Part shown: one piece after another, positions 35,289-48,568 of the stretch | Numbering within the stretch: position 1 is the first letter of the stretch | How the letters are laid out: every line of letters begins with the position of its first letter | Assembly: GCA_027886175.1 (NCBI GenBank) | Contig: JAJNNQ010000029.1 | Coordinates: 4,272,501-4,336,500, forward strand | DNA length: 64,000 bases | Direction of reading: 5' to 3' | Source of the DNA: Phylloscopus collybita | Lineage: Eukaryota; Chordata; Aves; Passeriformes; Phylloscopidae | Position numbers and translations under genes: made by a program | Notes under the pieces: generated by a model | What the model was told of the DNA's origin: nothing | Seen by the model: only the letters and a program-made list of their open reading frames with translations | Databases searched by the model: none

Positions 35289-36624
35289 CCACACAGTAAT
35301 ATGCTGATTACCTTTTTGTTAGCTAGTTAACTGTCTACTGATATTACCTAGAGAGGTGACCAGGTTACAATGGGCTGAATGAAATTTATTGATGGTTTGA
35401 AATAAAGAAACGCAAATATACCTGCTAGGAGCCATGAGGGAATAAAATAAAATATTTCATATTTGTGAACTAAATATCTGCCTTTCAGCATTAGCTTGCA
35501 CATTTTTGCTTTTCCAATCAATAAAAAATTGAAAAATATTAGACTGAAACGACTCCATTTGTTTTGTCAGCAATTAAACAGATTATTATTCAAAATTCAT
35601 TACTTTCTATTCCAATTGAAGTTAGATTATACATAAATAACAGAAAAATAACTTCCAGCCTTCAAAACCACTGTGGCATGAAACGCATGAACATCCAAGA
35701 GTGTGCATGAACAATAACAGATAACAGATACAAAAAAAAAAATTAATTGTTTTGTAAATTTTGTTAAACAATTTCACTGGCAATAGAAACAGGAAAGTGC
35801 TTTTTTAATGTCCTACTCTAACTAGTAGTGCAAAAATCAAAGGTATAAATCAAAATAATATGTCTCATTATGATGTGTTGACATCTGCTGTTATTTTAGA
35901 TATCTACTTCAGGCACTTTGCTTATTAGGAGAGATCTTTTACAACATTTTTTTTAACTAAATTCCCATAATCCCTACTTTACTCCTGTTAAGAGCCTAAA
36001 TGAGCCTTTCTAGTTATGGTTTGAAGGAGATATTTTGTTTATTTTCTGCCAAAGAAAATGTTTGCTAGTTCCTCTTAAAGGAATGTCAGATTGATACAAA
36101 CCTTCTTGTCTGATCTACAGATGTGTTTGTACTCACTGTTTTTGGATGATGATCGACAAGAGGCATTGGCCCACAAACATTTGTGCTTAAACCCACATGC
36201 TAAATTTATTTTATTTAAATAATTTTAGTAATTAAAAAAGGCTCTTATAACGTATCATTTAATGTTGTTGAACATTATAGGATTCTTAGGTCTAAAGATC
36301 CTTGTTAAATCAGCTGTTGAAGTGGTTCTCCAAGCTTTCATTCAAGATGGCCACAGGTTAGAAGATTCATTTCAGCCTGTCAGGATTTCAGAGGATAGGA
36401 ATAAATTTATAGCCTAAAGCATATTTATTTAAAGCCCACTGGAAATAAAGTCAGTAGAAATATGTTAGAACAATTCACTTAATTCAAGTACTACATCTTG
36501 GATTCAGCACAGAAATTGTGGCTTGGTACTTTGAAGATGCTCATGTAATAATCCTACTTTTTAAAAGGATTTTTTTTTAACTGCAACCCATTCAGAAGAA
36601 AAGGACAATTATGGGAGTGTAAGT
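35289..36624. other. A+T-rich single-copy DNA
   Basis: Very A+T-rich, with no ORF above 60 codons and no recognised repeat. The absence of ORFs reflects composition. Confidence 0.5.
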
Positions 36625-36816
36625 GAGAAATTTCAGGCATGTGAACAGGGCCACACAGGGAAGTGCTGAAGTCACCATCTCTAGAAATATTCAAAAGATG
36701 TGTAGAAGTGGCACTTAGTGACACAGTTTAGTGGTGGACTTGGTAAGTGTAAGTCAGCAGTTGTACTCAATGATCTTAAAGGTCTTTTCCAACCTAAATT
36801 ATTCTGAAATTCTACA
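36625..36816 (+). repeat. CR1 LINE 3'-end fragment
   Basis: The stretch ending GATCTTAAAGGTCTTTTCCAACC is the typical 3' end of avian CR1 elements, followed by a decayed ATTCT-type tail. Only about 190 bases remain, with no coding part. Confidence 0.75.
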
Positions 36817-39800
36817 TTTCATAAGATGTTTCTAGAAAATGTTCTAGAAAAGGATAAAAAAGATGAGATAGTCAGAAAGTGGCATCAGAAAATCAAATGA
36901 AAAGTTTGTTTGTTAGTATTATGGATACGCCTATATACATGGGGTTTTTCCCATGGATTTTCTTGGATTCACAGTGTTTTACAAACCAGCAGAGTGTTTG
37001 AACTAGGAATGAAAGAACATTACTTGTGCCCGTTTGACCTGTACAGGGATAATCCTTCTGAAAAATAGTATGGGTTTATAATGTAACTGAATAATTTAAT
37101 ACAATGTAATAGAGACATAAAGGATGAAACAATGCCTCTCCCCAAGATTCAATCCAGTGACCAGGCATTCAGGTGACAGGCCCTATTGTGGAGTCCTTCC
37201 TTATTGTGCTGGTTTCAGCATCTGAATCCAGTGCCCTTACCTTCCAGGTAATGTTTTAAGATCTCATTCACTTGTCATGCTCTGACAAAGTGGCTCCTGC
37301 AACTGTGTCCCATTGGGTGTCACTGTCAGAAAGGTAAAAGACAGCTACCATTGGAAAACCTTTGTGTTTGTTATTTCCTTTAGGCCCTAGGCTTCCTTCT
37401 CTCTCCAAGGAGAGAAGCTATACACCAAGGAAGGTATAGGAAAGGATGCTGAATGCCTGAAGAGGTGGATTGATTATGTGAAACTACTGCACACAGAAAG
37501 GCAAAAAGAGACTTGAAATTGGGGAGGGAGAGATATGAAGTATTTGTGACACTAAGTGTGGTATAGTCATGAGCAAAGAAGTAACTAAGAGAGGGGTCAG
37601 CTTAGCTTGGGCTGCAGTCCCAGTTCAGACAACATGACTAATCAAGGACAAGGATACAGAAAGAGCAGCAACATGGCATTTTGATACAGCTCGTCTCTGA
37701 AAACAGCTTTGATGCTTGCTTGTGAACCCATAAAATTGCTGTGAGGATCACACTGCATTTGAAACCATCTGGTTCTCTACTGCACCTTTTTTAAAGCCTG
37801 GTAAAGATAAACCCTTAAAATTGAGCAGCTGTCTCAAAATATTATCACAAACCAATTTTGCAGTTTGTTTGCTCTCATATGTTCTGCCTAATGTGCACAG
37901 CAGCAGCTGGTGAAAGAACTGGTAAGGCAGAAACAAAGGCATAATTTGTTGCATGAATAGCAACTATTAAAGCTATTGTGGAGGAAGGTGATGAGCTACC
38001 TGTCTTTAAAGGAGACTTAAGGGTGTGTTAATGGTGAACCTCCAGGCAAAAAGAGCTTGTTTAACAAAGATATTACCTCTAATACATTGAATAAGCAGAG
38101 ATTTAGTTGTAAAATACTATTGACTGAGGATTTGATTTACACAATCCTTCTTTCAAGTCTAACAGCAACCACAAAGCATTATGGAATTAAAAATGGGTTT
38201 TTATTTTTATTAGATTTATTTTTCAGACCTAATAAAAAGTCAAATTTCTGTTTGAGTGGGTATAGATTGTATTTTACAGGAAATGCATTAGACTTAAGGA
38301 AGTGTTGCAAATTCTTCATCCTCATGCTGAGATTTTGTCTTCATGTCTTGTGTTATCTGAATCCTTTTTCCAACTGATTTCAAACTGAGGTGAAAGCCAT
38401 CATCAGAAGACAGGTTTTCAGATTTTTCAGTGAAACACTGTGTGTACAGATGTTACAGCCAAGGTGAGAGAGGATGGACCTATCTCTACCGTGACACAAT
38501 GTGTATTATTGCACTGCACTGCTCTCTCTGTAATATATTGAGGTGGCAATTGTAGGCAAAGCTAACTCCTAGATGGACAAACATTTTAGCCATCTCACCA
38601 AGTGGCTAAACCTTCTGTATTTCTCTACATTTTATTGTGCCAGGCTCAGCAGCTAATCCTTTACCAGCATTTCGAATACACTGGGTAAGTTGAGTATGGT
38701 GTGCGGAGCAGGCAAACCCCACCTTGAGAACAAAGGTGAGCTTGAAGATGAGTAGCTGTTTTTAACTCTGTCTTTTTTTCTTTTTTGGGAATCTAGAAGA
38801 AGAGTGCTTTTCTCCCTGTCCATATGTCTGAACGTGTGAAGATATTATAGTTGACATGTCAGGGACAGTGAGAAGCATCTGAGTTACAGAAGGATTACAA
38901 AACAAGGCCGTACCATGTTGCACAGTTCAGTTATCCTGGGCATTGTTATCTGGGTCACTTCTTGAAGCAACTGAAACGTCTCACTGGGAATTTTACCACC
39001 TATGGTAATGTAAATTCTATGCAAATATTTTATATATTAGAATAAATAATAATAAAAAAGCAGTATCTTTTAAGACTTATTCTGATTTTCCCAAGTGTGT
39101 TGTCATTGCTATAGCAAAACTTTCCTGGCCTCATGAAGAAGACAAGGAGGAAATAGGTCTGCTCAGTGGATGAGTCACGCAAAAACTTCATATTCATCAA
39201 TCATATAGTGCTTCCTGACAACCATTGCAATTGCCATTGAGAACAGTTTTTGCAGATGGGATTTTCCCTGGCTTACAACACAGTTTCTGTGTTGAATACT
39301 GCTAGAATCCCTGCCCCACCCTGTCAGCTGGCTGTCCCTACTCCTTTCGATGCTAGTCTGCTTGCTTAAGCAGTTTCAATTTTGCCAGCATTTTGCTTGT
39401 GACAGCCAATATTTGCTTGCAAAAGTTCAGACTTTTTCTAATGGTGCTGGAGCCTGTCCTGTGTTGCATTGATTGGAAATTTCCAGGCTGTGGATAGACC
39501 TTTACAGGCCCTAAACAGCTGCAGCTCATAACTCAACTGTATTTGCTGCTGGTCTGGCTTGTCACTGGCAAGGAGGAGAATATTAAAATCCTATAAAGAT
39601 ACTATCAAATTGGGAAATACTGCATAGTGTGCTTTTGTTTCTTTTAAGGATGAAGAAACCAGATGAGAGAGGACTTAAGCTCCCGCTGTGCATATATGCA
39701 GAGCAGAAAGAAATTAGATTTAACTGACCCCTTGATGATAGTACTTGATATTTGACTTGATATTTAATCACATACAGAAAAGACAGTTGCACTTTTTAAC

Positions 39801-40785
39801 AGCTGTTGTTGCTCTGAGCCTCAAGGGACTAGGGAAAAGATTAGGTCTGGGAAGGGATTTAGTCCCTCTCTCTCTCTTTCCCCCAAAATCTGCATTTTTC
39901 ATGACTTTTGGAGTTCCAGGAGGAAAATAAAACAAAACAAAACACATTCTTGACTATGTTTGAAACTTTACTGCTGTTTCAATTATGTCATGGCAGTATA
40001 GGTAGAAGCAGATGGCCAGGAAAGAAAGCAAGCCCTGCAGGTGTGAGAGCATACATCACCAGCTTTGGGATCCCACATCAGTGGGGCTCATCTTTGCCCA
40101 GCTGTGGAGGAAAGGCCTCACTGATTTCCGAGGTTAGAGTGAATACCAGCATGGTGTTTTATTCTTTTTTGAAGTTTCAGCCCAGTTTCAGGAAGGCAAC
40201 TGACCACAGGACTGGATACCTGGCAAAGCTTTTAGCAGCCTCAATACACAGAGAGGAAGGTGAGATGATTAATGGACTGAACTCTCTCCATCCTAAAGGA
40301 GCTTATTTCTGAATGGGTTCACATCCTGGTGTCAGAGAGCTCTGATCTGCCCAGATATGCCAAAACCCAGGTAGGATGTTAGGGATGTGGTACATATAAA
40401 GACTGCCTTTCTAACCTAAACATGTTGAGGGATGATTTCTGATTTTGACTTAAGCTTCTTTATATTCCTGATAATTCTCTAAATGTGTCCACTTCAGAGT
40501 GTGACTGACTGATTTAGAAATATAGAAGACAATTTGTAACTTTACCAGGATGTGTTTGATACTGCCATCAGTATTGTAATTAAAATGTTAATTAAATAAT
40601 TGCTTCTCTTGGTCCCGTTTCACCAATAAGCATCTAAATGCATTACACAAATTCTTAGGCTACCATTTAAAAATTATTAAAATTTAAAACCAGCCTTCTG
40701 GAGGTAGAATATTCCAGCAACTACTGCTACACTTTACACATACGTTAAGACATCAATTTTAAATGTCCAGATTGGAAGGTGTTGT
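36817..40785. other. Single-copy DNA, no gene seen
   Basis: A+T-rich with ORFs up to 134 codons (39908-40312, plus) that carry no recognised domain. I see no repeat boundaries. Confidence 0.5.
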
Positions 40786-40790
40786 ATGAC
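40786..40790. repeat. Target site duplication ATGAC, left copy
   Basis: It directly precedes TGTCTTGG and is identical to 41667-41671. Confidence 0.88.
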
Positions 40791-41066
40791 TGTCTTGGTT
40801 TGAAAGACAGGTGTCTGCCAAGGGAGGTGGGAACCTCCCTTGGAGTAAAGAATATGACCCCCTTCCCTCCAAATCATTAAAACTTTGGAATAAGGGCCTT
40901 TCAGGCAAAGCTATGGGAAAAGGAATACCAGTTCTTTACTAGTGTACCTGTGTATAACCAGGGGAACAAACGACGGCAATGCCAACACAACAGAAGCACA
41001 GAAAACCCAAGGAAGTCTCTTCCCGCTCTTTAAGCGCTTTCCCCGTCGGGGCGGTTCCGGTGGCAG

Positions 41067-41083
41067 CCGGCAGGGGGCGCTGG
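41067..41083 (+). promoter_or_regulatory. CTCF-like motif 1 in the solo LTR
   Basis: CCGGCAGGGGGCGCTGG matches the CTCF core CCASCAGGGGGCGCT at all but one position. It is on the plus strand, in the CpG-rich centre of the LTR. Confidence 0.6.
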
Positions 41084-41124
41084 TGGCTCCCGGCAGGCAG
41101 GGCGGGTGTGGTGATTCCCCCGCG

Positions 41125-41141
41125 CCTGCAGGGGGCGCTGT
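41125..41141 (+). promoter_or_regulatory. CTCF-like motif 2 in the solo LTR
   Basis: CCTGCAGGGGGCGCTGT, in the same orientation as motif 1 and 58 bases downstream. Two same-strand copies in so short a space make a chance match less likely. Confidence 0.6.
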
Positions 41142-41666
41142 GGCGCGGCGCCCTCACGCAGTAATGGCGGCTGGGATGGGTAGGAGGGCTGGAGAAGGGA
41201 CTTTCTTTACAAAGCCCCAGGGGCAGCCAATCCTAGTACCCCCTCTGGACAGCAAAAGGAGCTGTAGCAGGGGTGTATCCTCAGAGCAGCAGCTAGAAAG
41301 TCAGGTCAGGCTCACTCACGGCGGAAGAAGCAGGACCAGGCTGGTCTCTGCCTGGTCTCTGCAAATATCAGGTGGCAGCAGCAAATTCCCACCCCAAGCA
41401 GCATCCTCCATCCTCCTCAGAAGCCGACAGAGCGAGAGAGCTAGTAGCTACCCCAGCCTGCTTTTCCCCAGTCCAATTCTCGTGGTATCTCTGCCTCTCT
41501 GAGAGGAAACCCTCAGATAGGAGAAGAGCAGCCAGGTGCCCTCCTCCCCTGAGCTTGGAAAATTCTTTCCTCCCTCCGAAGTAGTAGTTCTAGTTTCTTA
41601 GCAACTAAATGAGAGAAAAAATCCCTAAGAGAAAGAAAACAAAAGGAAACACCCTAACATCCAACA

Positions 41667-41671
41667 ATGAC
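41667..41671. repeat. Target site duplication ATGAC, right copy
   Basis: It adjoins the ATCCAACA end of the solo LTR and is identical to 40786-40790. Confidence 0.88.
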
Positions 41672-44600
41672 ATGGACCAACATTAGTGATAATAGCCTTT
41701 TCGAAAAGGTTATTGAAAGCATTAGGTATTTAAAAATCCAGCTTTATAAGGAAAAGCCATTTGCGGAAGCCCTAAACTACAAATGCAAGGAGTAAGGGAA
41801 GGTGTCTGGTTTCCCTTGTTAGATGTGTGTCATCCATATTAATGTTAACAGCAATTGTGCATGGGGAGTATCTCTTTTAATTTTAAGCTTCAAAATGCAC
41901 AAAAAGAAGGAAGCAGCTCAAATTACTTCCCCACCATGACACTGAAAAGGCCCAATGATAGGTGAAATGGAGCAGCCAGTGTGTCTCAGCCTTAGGGCTT
42001 CTAGGTAAAGCTACAGAACATTTAGTTCTCACTGGAACTCACAAATTTGCTGTATTGCAAGTATTAAATCCTCATTTAATTTGTTAAGCCAGTTAAATGC
42101 ACTTTTTAAAATGATCAGTGGGAATATTTGTCTACAGATATGGGTTATTCAGAAACACATCACTTGTTCTGGTTACTACCGGAAGTTCTCAGTGAAAAGG
42201 CATAGACACAAGCAGCTTTGCTTCTTTCGAAAATGAACTTTGTGATTTAAATTGTGCTCATAATTTTGCATGTAAAACAGATGCAGTTGCACACTTCACA
42301 ACCATGAAAATACTGATATGCAGCAAAATAACTTGACATGAAAACATATGGTCAAGAAACCTCCCAGTGATATTGCCGTGCAAATATTTTTATGTATGTC
42401 CACGTGTCCTCAAGTACATGCTGGCATTTTGTCCTGGACTGTGTAATTACTTTTGTAATTAGGTTTTTATATAAACCACAGCTCAAACTTTATTCTTTCA
42501 CAAGTGCATTTTAGTTTTTACTTTCATAATTATGAGATCTTCGTAATTATAAATAAACTGCAGGGGCATTAGGAAAAAAAGAATATTTCATGATCTCAAA
42601 ACAAACTGGGAAAATAATATTGGTTCAAGAAATATCTTTTGACAGCAATGCATGACTCAGTTCTGGTGCTAATTATCACAGGAAGTTCCTGAGGCCAAGG
42701 GCATGCCAATACCATTTAAAAAGACTGGATATTAATGCAAATAAAAACCACCCCAAATGGCCGTTGTTGGTTATTGTCAAAATATTGGAAGAGTGTTTGA
42801 TCTCTTTTTCTCAGCTTAAAACAATCTCTCTTTAAGAGCAAAAGGTGGGCCCTATGTTTGGAAGACGCAGTCTAAAGATGAAGTGTTTGGCTGCTTTCCC
42901 CATCATCTGCTAGGAAAACATATTTCCTTTTCTATGAGCAACTTCTCCAAGCCAACCCATAAGACTGGTTTTCCTGCTGCTTTTCCTTCAATCACAGAAG
43001 TTCCACTCCTGAGGAAAAGAGAATCAATAACGGATATTCATTCAATTTTATCAAATGCTCCAACATAATGCATTACAGAGTAAAACTTTGTTTTGGTAAT
43101 GCATGGGAAGCTTATTAATCTCTATTTATGCAAGCCCCACATAAGTCAGTTTTGAAAATCAAGTTCATAGAAATGTTTAGAGTTAAACCAAAAATGTTTA
43201 TTTTTTGTTTTGGTTTGGTTTTGTGCAGGTATTTAAAATTCTGCCGAGTTTTGAATAAAATGTAATAGATATGAACACCCCATATTTAGATCTGAATATT
43301 GGTTGCAGTCTGAAATTTTGGGAGGGAAAACATTTGTAAGGCTTCAGTTTAGATCCCAAGCCTAGATATCTGACCATGTGTTGCTAAGCTTCCATCTAGG
43401 AGTGGTGGGGAGTAATGGTGCTGTGAGCAGTCAAATTATCAGGGGCCAGCTATAGACTCTGTGAGCTTTGGGGTCCTGCAGGCTGGTGGTGTATCCTCCC
43501 ATGCTGCTTTCTGCCTTCACTGCATGCCAGCATAAATAAAACACCCCCACGTGTGGTTTACAGGTGGAAAGAAAGGCTGCCCTTGCCTCACTGTGACTGT
43601 CCTCATGGCTGTGTCCCTACAGGACCATAGTGAAGCACGAGGACTGTTCTTGCTTCCCATCTTGAGCGTTGGGGCTGCTGGTTCTGTGGTTTAGTTAACT
43701 CATAATTTGTCCAAGTTATGCATAAACCATATAAAATTATACAAATCTCTACCTAATTGTACTAGGCAAACCATTTTGGTTGGAACTTGATGATAAATAG
43801 AAGTACTATACAAAATAAGGACAGCTATTTGGTGGGTGATTTTTTTGTGGTGAATGACTGCATTCCTTGAGTAATGCTTTCACTGAAAAATGTGCAGCAA
43901 GATTTACATTTTTAATGATTGATTTTTGCCTCCACGCTAATGCTCATTTTCCATGTTTTTCCTGTTAATTTTTCTTTTTTTTTCCTGTTTTCATCACATA
44001 AAGTTTCCTATGAGCAAAAATATGATGGATGTGCTCTGACTGGGAATATACTAAAGGCAAAAAGGTAACCACAATTCAGCAGAATTTGATATAAGAAAAA
44101 GCTTACTAAAGTTCAAAGAATTCAGTTAAGTTCTAATTGACATTCCTAAAACTCACTTTATTTTTGTCACCTGCTCTTTCATGTTGTTACTAGCCATTTT
44201 AGATCCAGGATATCCATCTCTGGTGAACAGAAATTCCTGGCATTAGCGCCTCTGCCTTTATTGGAATTCTTAAATTTATACATTCACAAATGTAGTCTTG
44301 GTTTCAGAAATGGACTGTTTCACTAATATTTACATGTCTGAACTAGAACAGAGAAGAACAAAAAGCTGAACATAGATTTTATGGTTTCCACCATCAGCTT
44401 TGTTTCTGGAAGCCATCAATTATTGTCTCCTCCTGCTATTCATGTGATGATCTAAAAACAGCCTGAGTAGATATGAGCCCATGGGAACATTTTGCACACT
44501 GAGGGCTGTATGATCTCAGCTTAGTGTAAGCACAGCATGGGGAAAAAGTGGAAGTGCCTCTGTCTGAGATGGCCTCTCCCTGACATTTCTTGTTTACAAG

Positions 44601-45697
44601 AAGCAAGCTTTTCTGATCTGCTGCTTCATAAGAGTACAATGCTAGAGAACAGATCCTTTCTGCAGCTGAGTGCCTTGGATGCTTACAGAAGGCTTCAAAA
44701 TACACCAGAATTGATTCAACTTTTGTTGAAAAAACCATTAAAAACCATAAAACCATAGAAAAACCATGTTAGAAACATTACATGGTGGAGGGCATAGTGC
44801 CACCTACATTGCCATTGTCAGTTTTGGCTGACAGATGAGGCTTTTAAAGGAATTTTCTTGCTGTTGCTTCCCACCTCAGGTATCAAAATGTGGCCTTGAG
44901 GTCCTCCTTTCTCACTGCTTTGAGAAGGGTTGCAAAGCTGTGCTAAGATCACTAGAAAAAACGCAGTGTCATTACAGAACAAGACATGACTCTAAAATAT
45001 GAGGCTGTAAAAGCCTGCCATTTGCAAGGCTGTAATATGCACTAACATAGTGAAAGAGAGAGCAGCTTAGATGCTATGATGGTAATGTGCACTTACCATA
45101 TTTCTCTGGTCTGGAAAGAGACCACAACACTTTATTCTGACAAGGGATAATATGCATCTTTGATTGTGAAAGAAAATTTAGCTTGAGATGTCAAGCAGTC
45201 CAACGTGGAACAGAAAGCTGCTAACATCTGCTGAGGTGTCATGTTTTCTTATGTGAAAATTACATCTCAGGTTGTAGCAGCAATCTTCGCAAGGGTTGCA
45301 CTATTTCAGAAGAAAAACACCACCTAAGGCAGAACATTGTCTGTTTATTTAAAATTAAATTAGGAACCAACAATGTATTATTCAGAGTCTTCAGTGTATC
45401 CTGAGAATCTTGTGTGTTTCTTTAACTGCTATAAATACAGATTCAGCTTGCCACACACAGAGAACTTAATCTGAATCTTGTCAAATGAGTACATTATTTA
45501 CATTTCACCCCATCTTAAAATATGCCTTTCTCTTTTGAGCTTCTAAGTGTGGTAGCAATGCCACACCAAGACAAGCATGTTTTACTACATTGTTGGCTGT
45601 ATTCTTTCCTGACTACAGTGGTGTCAAATGGGAAAGCCTTTCCTCTTATCAAGTGGTATTTTGACCTTCCTCAAATCAAAAACCGGATCAATCTTCT

Positions 45698-45703
<6 letters not shown>
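41672..45703. other. Single-copy DNA, no gene seen
   Basis: A+T-rich, with ORFs no longer than 106 codons and no recognised domain. A short (AAAAACCAT)n run lies at 44728-44768. Confidence 0.5.
44728..44768. repeat. Short tandem repeat around AAAAACCAT
   Basis: Four to five imperfect copies of AAAACCAT with variable A number. Confidence 0.65.

Positions 45704-45744
<41 letters not shown>
45704..45744. repeat. Poly(A) tract, 41 bases
   Basis: A perfect run of 41 adenines, the longest homopolymer in the window. I found no AATAAA or recognisable gene copy just upstream, so it is listed as a simple repeat and not as a retrocopy tail. Confidence 0.95.
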
Positions 45745-45746
<2 letters not shown>

Positions 45747-48324
45747 CAGGATGTCAACCTGCATCAATTTATCAAGTTTCGTCATTTCTCTTCTCTTTCC
45801 CATTTTCTTCATGAGTAATCTAAGATCATGCATATAATTATCTGAAAGTTATTTCAATGATACAAAAATTATTTTAGTAATCCCTTCCCCCTTTTATGAC
45901 TGTAATCTTGTCTAGAGTCTACGGTTCCATCTCAGTGGGTGGAGCATATATATTAATACCACTTTTAGCTAGACTCAGTGGCTTTTATTTTTTTTCACAG
46001 ATACACAAAATGAAGAAGGCTGTTTGTTTCCATCTCTATTTTTTTTCCAAGTGTAAACTAAACAACTGCTTTTACATCTCTTGCTGGTTAGCAGCCAATG
46101 TAAATGCTTATGCTAGGAGAACAAGCCCATTTCCTGCCGTTAAGGCTTTTTTGTTTATCCTAGAGCTACTCACTGCCACTGCCTGCCCCTGACAGACTAT
46201 TAACCCCTGTTTCTAGCAGGAATACCAGATGTGGGTTTCTTAAGCAAATTATTGGTTATTTCACCACATGTCGTTTTTACATTTAAGTGTTTCCAGCCTC
46301 TCAGAACATTCCACAGAAACAACATCACATTTTCCTTTCAACCTGTTAATTAGCATAATTATTTATCAGCCTGAAACCACAGCTAGAGTTTTTTAAGCAG
46401 CAGACAGATCTGTACTGGATAGTGGCCCAAGAGACTAGAAAGAGTGATGAGAGAAGGGAGGCTGTGGGCAGGCTTGCTGTTTGCATTTGTCTCCATCACC
46501 TCCTCTGAAGACCTCTCCAGCTGATGTGACGCATCCCTCTTTCATGCTGCAGGCAGAGGATGTTTCAGGGTTACTTGTCTGCCAAGTTTGACCCAGCTGT
46601 AACAGGAAGATCTGGCTCCAGATGATCACCCCAAAAAGAGGTGATATGAGAAATATGCATGCTCTGCTATCTCTGGCAAAGTCCAATCCTCCCCTTGGAT
46701 TGATATGTTCCTTGTGTATTTATCTAATCTCCCTCACTGAAAGGAATTATAAGATTGCAACATTTGTAAAACCTCTAGGATGTAGTTTCTTCAGTCAACA
46801 TGTAAGATAACCAAGAGGGTCTTTGTCCAGCCTTGTGCAAGCAACACTCATCCTTAGATCAAAAAAAATACCTTGCAGAATAATATATTGGAAAAAAGCA
46901 GGTCCAAATTACTCGTTAGATCCAAGGATAGATGAAATAAAAAAATTGGTTGATGCATTTCAAATGCTCAGGTAACCCCTTATGCAGAGGGTCTGACTCT
47001 GGACAAACTAAGCTTCTCTTGCCTCGGGCCCCATATGAGTTTAGCACATAGGTCCCTCTATGGGGTGGGTTGCACTCAACTTTTGAAAGGTTAGGCACAG
47101 TAATTTTCTACCTGAATATGTTCTAGGCTGCTTTTATAGCTCCAGCAAGTCCTGTACTTCTGCCAGCAGCTGTACTGTGGTTTATGCATACCTGGTAATT
47201 GACAGGATTTAATGTAAAAATTATTAATGGTGGTATGGAATAGTTATGGATAAGTTTTTAAGTGGCTACATTTGGATATAAGCTGCAGTGGAATCTATAT
47301 TTTTTTTCAGTCAGACTTCAGAAAAATATTACTTGGCAAATGAACCAGAATGTTCTGTGACCACAGTTCAAATACTCTGGTTTTCCCAAAAATGTTCAAG
47401 ACATCCAATTATATTCCCAAGCCTTCCAGTTCATTTGCAAGACTAGAGACATACTAGAAAGTATCCAAGAACTAGATTGCTCTGATCCTATGCTTCCATA
47501 AAGTAATCTGTAAACTCAATTCATCTGGGCTGCCAGCAGCATTTCTCTCAGATTTGCCAGTCTTTTTTCCATTATGACCTCTTCCGAGCTATTTAATTAT
47601 ATCTTGTTTTTTATCTTGTATCTTTGTGTGTGACGAAAAAGAATTGAAGGGTTTTTTCCATAGAAAAAACAACAGCTCTGATATTATTACTCATCATGGG
47701 TACAAAGATGTCTAGGATTATGTTTTAATATACTTAAATAAAGCAATAAAACATTAATAATGTTTGTTATTCAGGATTAGTTTAGTGAATGCTGGTATTT
47801 GCTGCAATGTCTTAGCTGAGAGGGACAAATTCACTTTGATTTTCTTTCTATTTGTTTTTTCCACACCAACAAAAGATCTAAAATATTTTTAAAAATTAAA
47901 ATCCTGTTCCAAAAATCTCTTCTCTAAAACCTTTCAGAACCAGTGGAAAAATACCTACTATGATTTTAAGTCTCCCACTCAGATGCCATTTTTTGAGGGT
48001 GGAAAGCCAAGACAATTTAGACTAGAAACTCAATAAAACAGCCAAGCCCTAAATATCCCCCAACTCTTATTGTTCCAGAGAGATGTTTGACTAGTAAGTA
48101 GGGTTGAAAATTTGAAGGAGGCACTGTGTTATTTGATATAGTACAAATTACCATCCTAATTAATACTCCTATTCATTTGTGAAAGGTCCTGAAATGTAGT
48201 TCACAACATTTAACTCTTGTTTCTCTCTAAGAAACCAGACAGGTGGCCTGCACAGCCTTGAGCTTACTGGGGGAGCTGTGTTCAATGCCCAATGCCCTTT
48301 TTAAGACCTTGACACCCACTTTTA
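45745..48324. other. Single-copy DNA, no gene seen
   Basis: A+T-rich, with ORFs under 100 codons. Weak similarity to the dispersed repeat begins near 48270. Confidence 0.5.
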
Positions 48325-48568
48325 CCTAAGTGCAGTATTGTTGTTTTGCATAACTTCTGTTTTGTCAGCCTTGCAGAGCTGAGCTGGCACCCTGCTTGTG
48401 TTTTGCATGACTTCGGTTTGCCTAAGTTACATCCTTTATCTATTTCTCCAAGGCTGTGCTGTTCTGCTCTGCTGTCCTTGATAGGAGCAAAATATTGTTC
48501 TGTTCTACTGTCCTTATCAAGTGAAAAAAATGCTGTTCTGTTTTATTTTCTACTGTCCTTATCACTCC
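48325..48568 (+). repeat. Dispersed repeat of unknown family, copy B
   Basis: This is the partner of 23944-24180, in the same orientation. It contains three imperfect units of about 39 bases at its right end (48460-48568), one more clearly preserved than in copy A. The 152-codon ORF beginning at 48346 runs from the repeat into unique DNA and is probably not a gene. Confidence 0.75.

Larger units (their letters stand above)
40791..41666 (-). mobile_element. Solo LTR, 876 bp, related to the provirus LTR
   Basis: It starts TGTCTTGGTTTG and ends ATCCAACA, with an exact ATGAC duplication. Its first 160 bases share blocks with the provirus LTR (GGGCCTTTCAGGCAAAG and the AGTAAA-bearing CTTTACTAG region), which sets the minus orientation. 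The centre differs: 41020-41160 is a CpG-rich block with two CAGGGGGCGCT motifs. A perfect 11-bp stem (CCAAGGGAGGT...ACCTCCCTTGG, 40818-40843) lies near the terminus. The 186-codon plus ORF across it is antisense to the LTR and looks like a by-product of GC content. Confidence 0.9.

Noticed and set aside
40942..41502. 186-codon plus ORF in the CpG-rich region
   Set aside because: It lies inside the minus-strand solo LTR, has no recognised domain, and its length follows from GC-rich composition.
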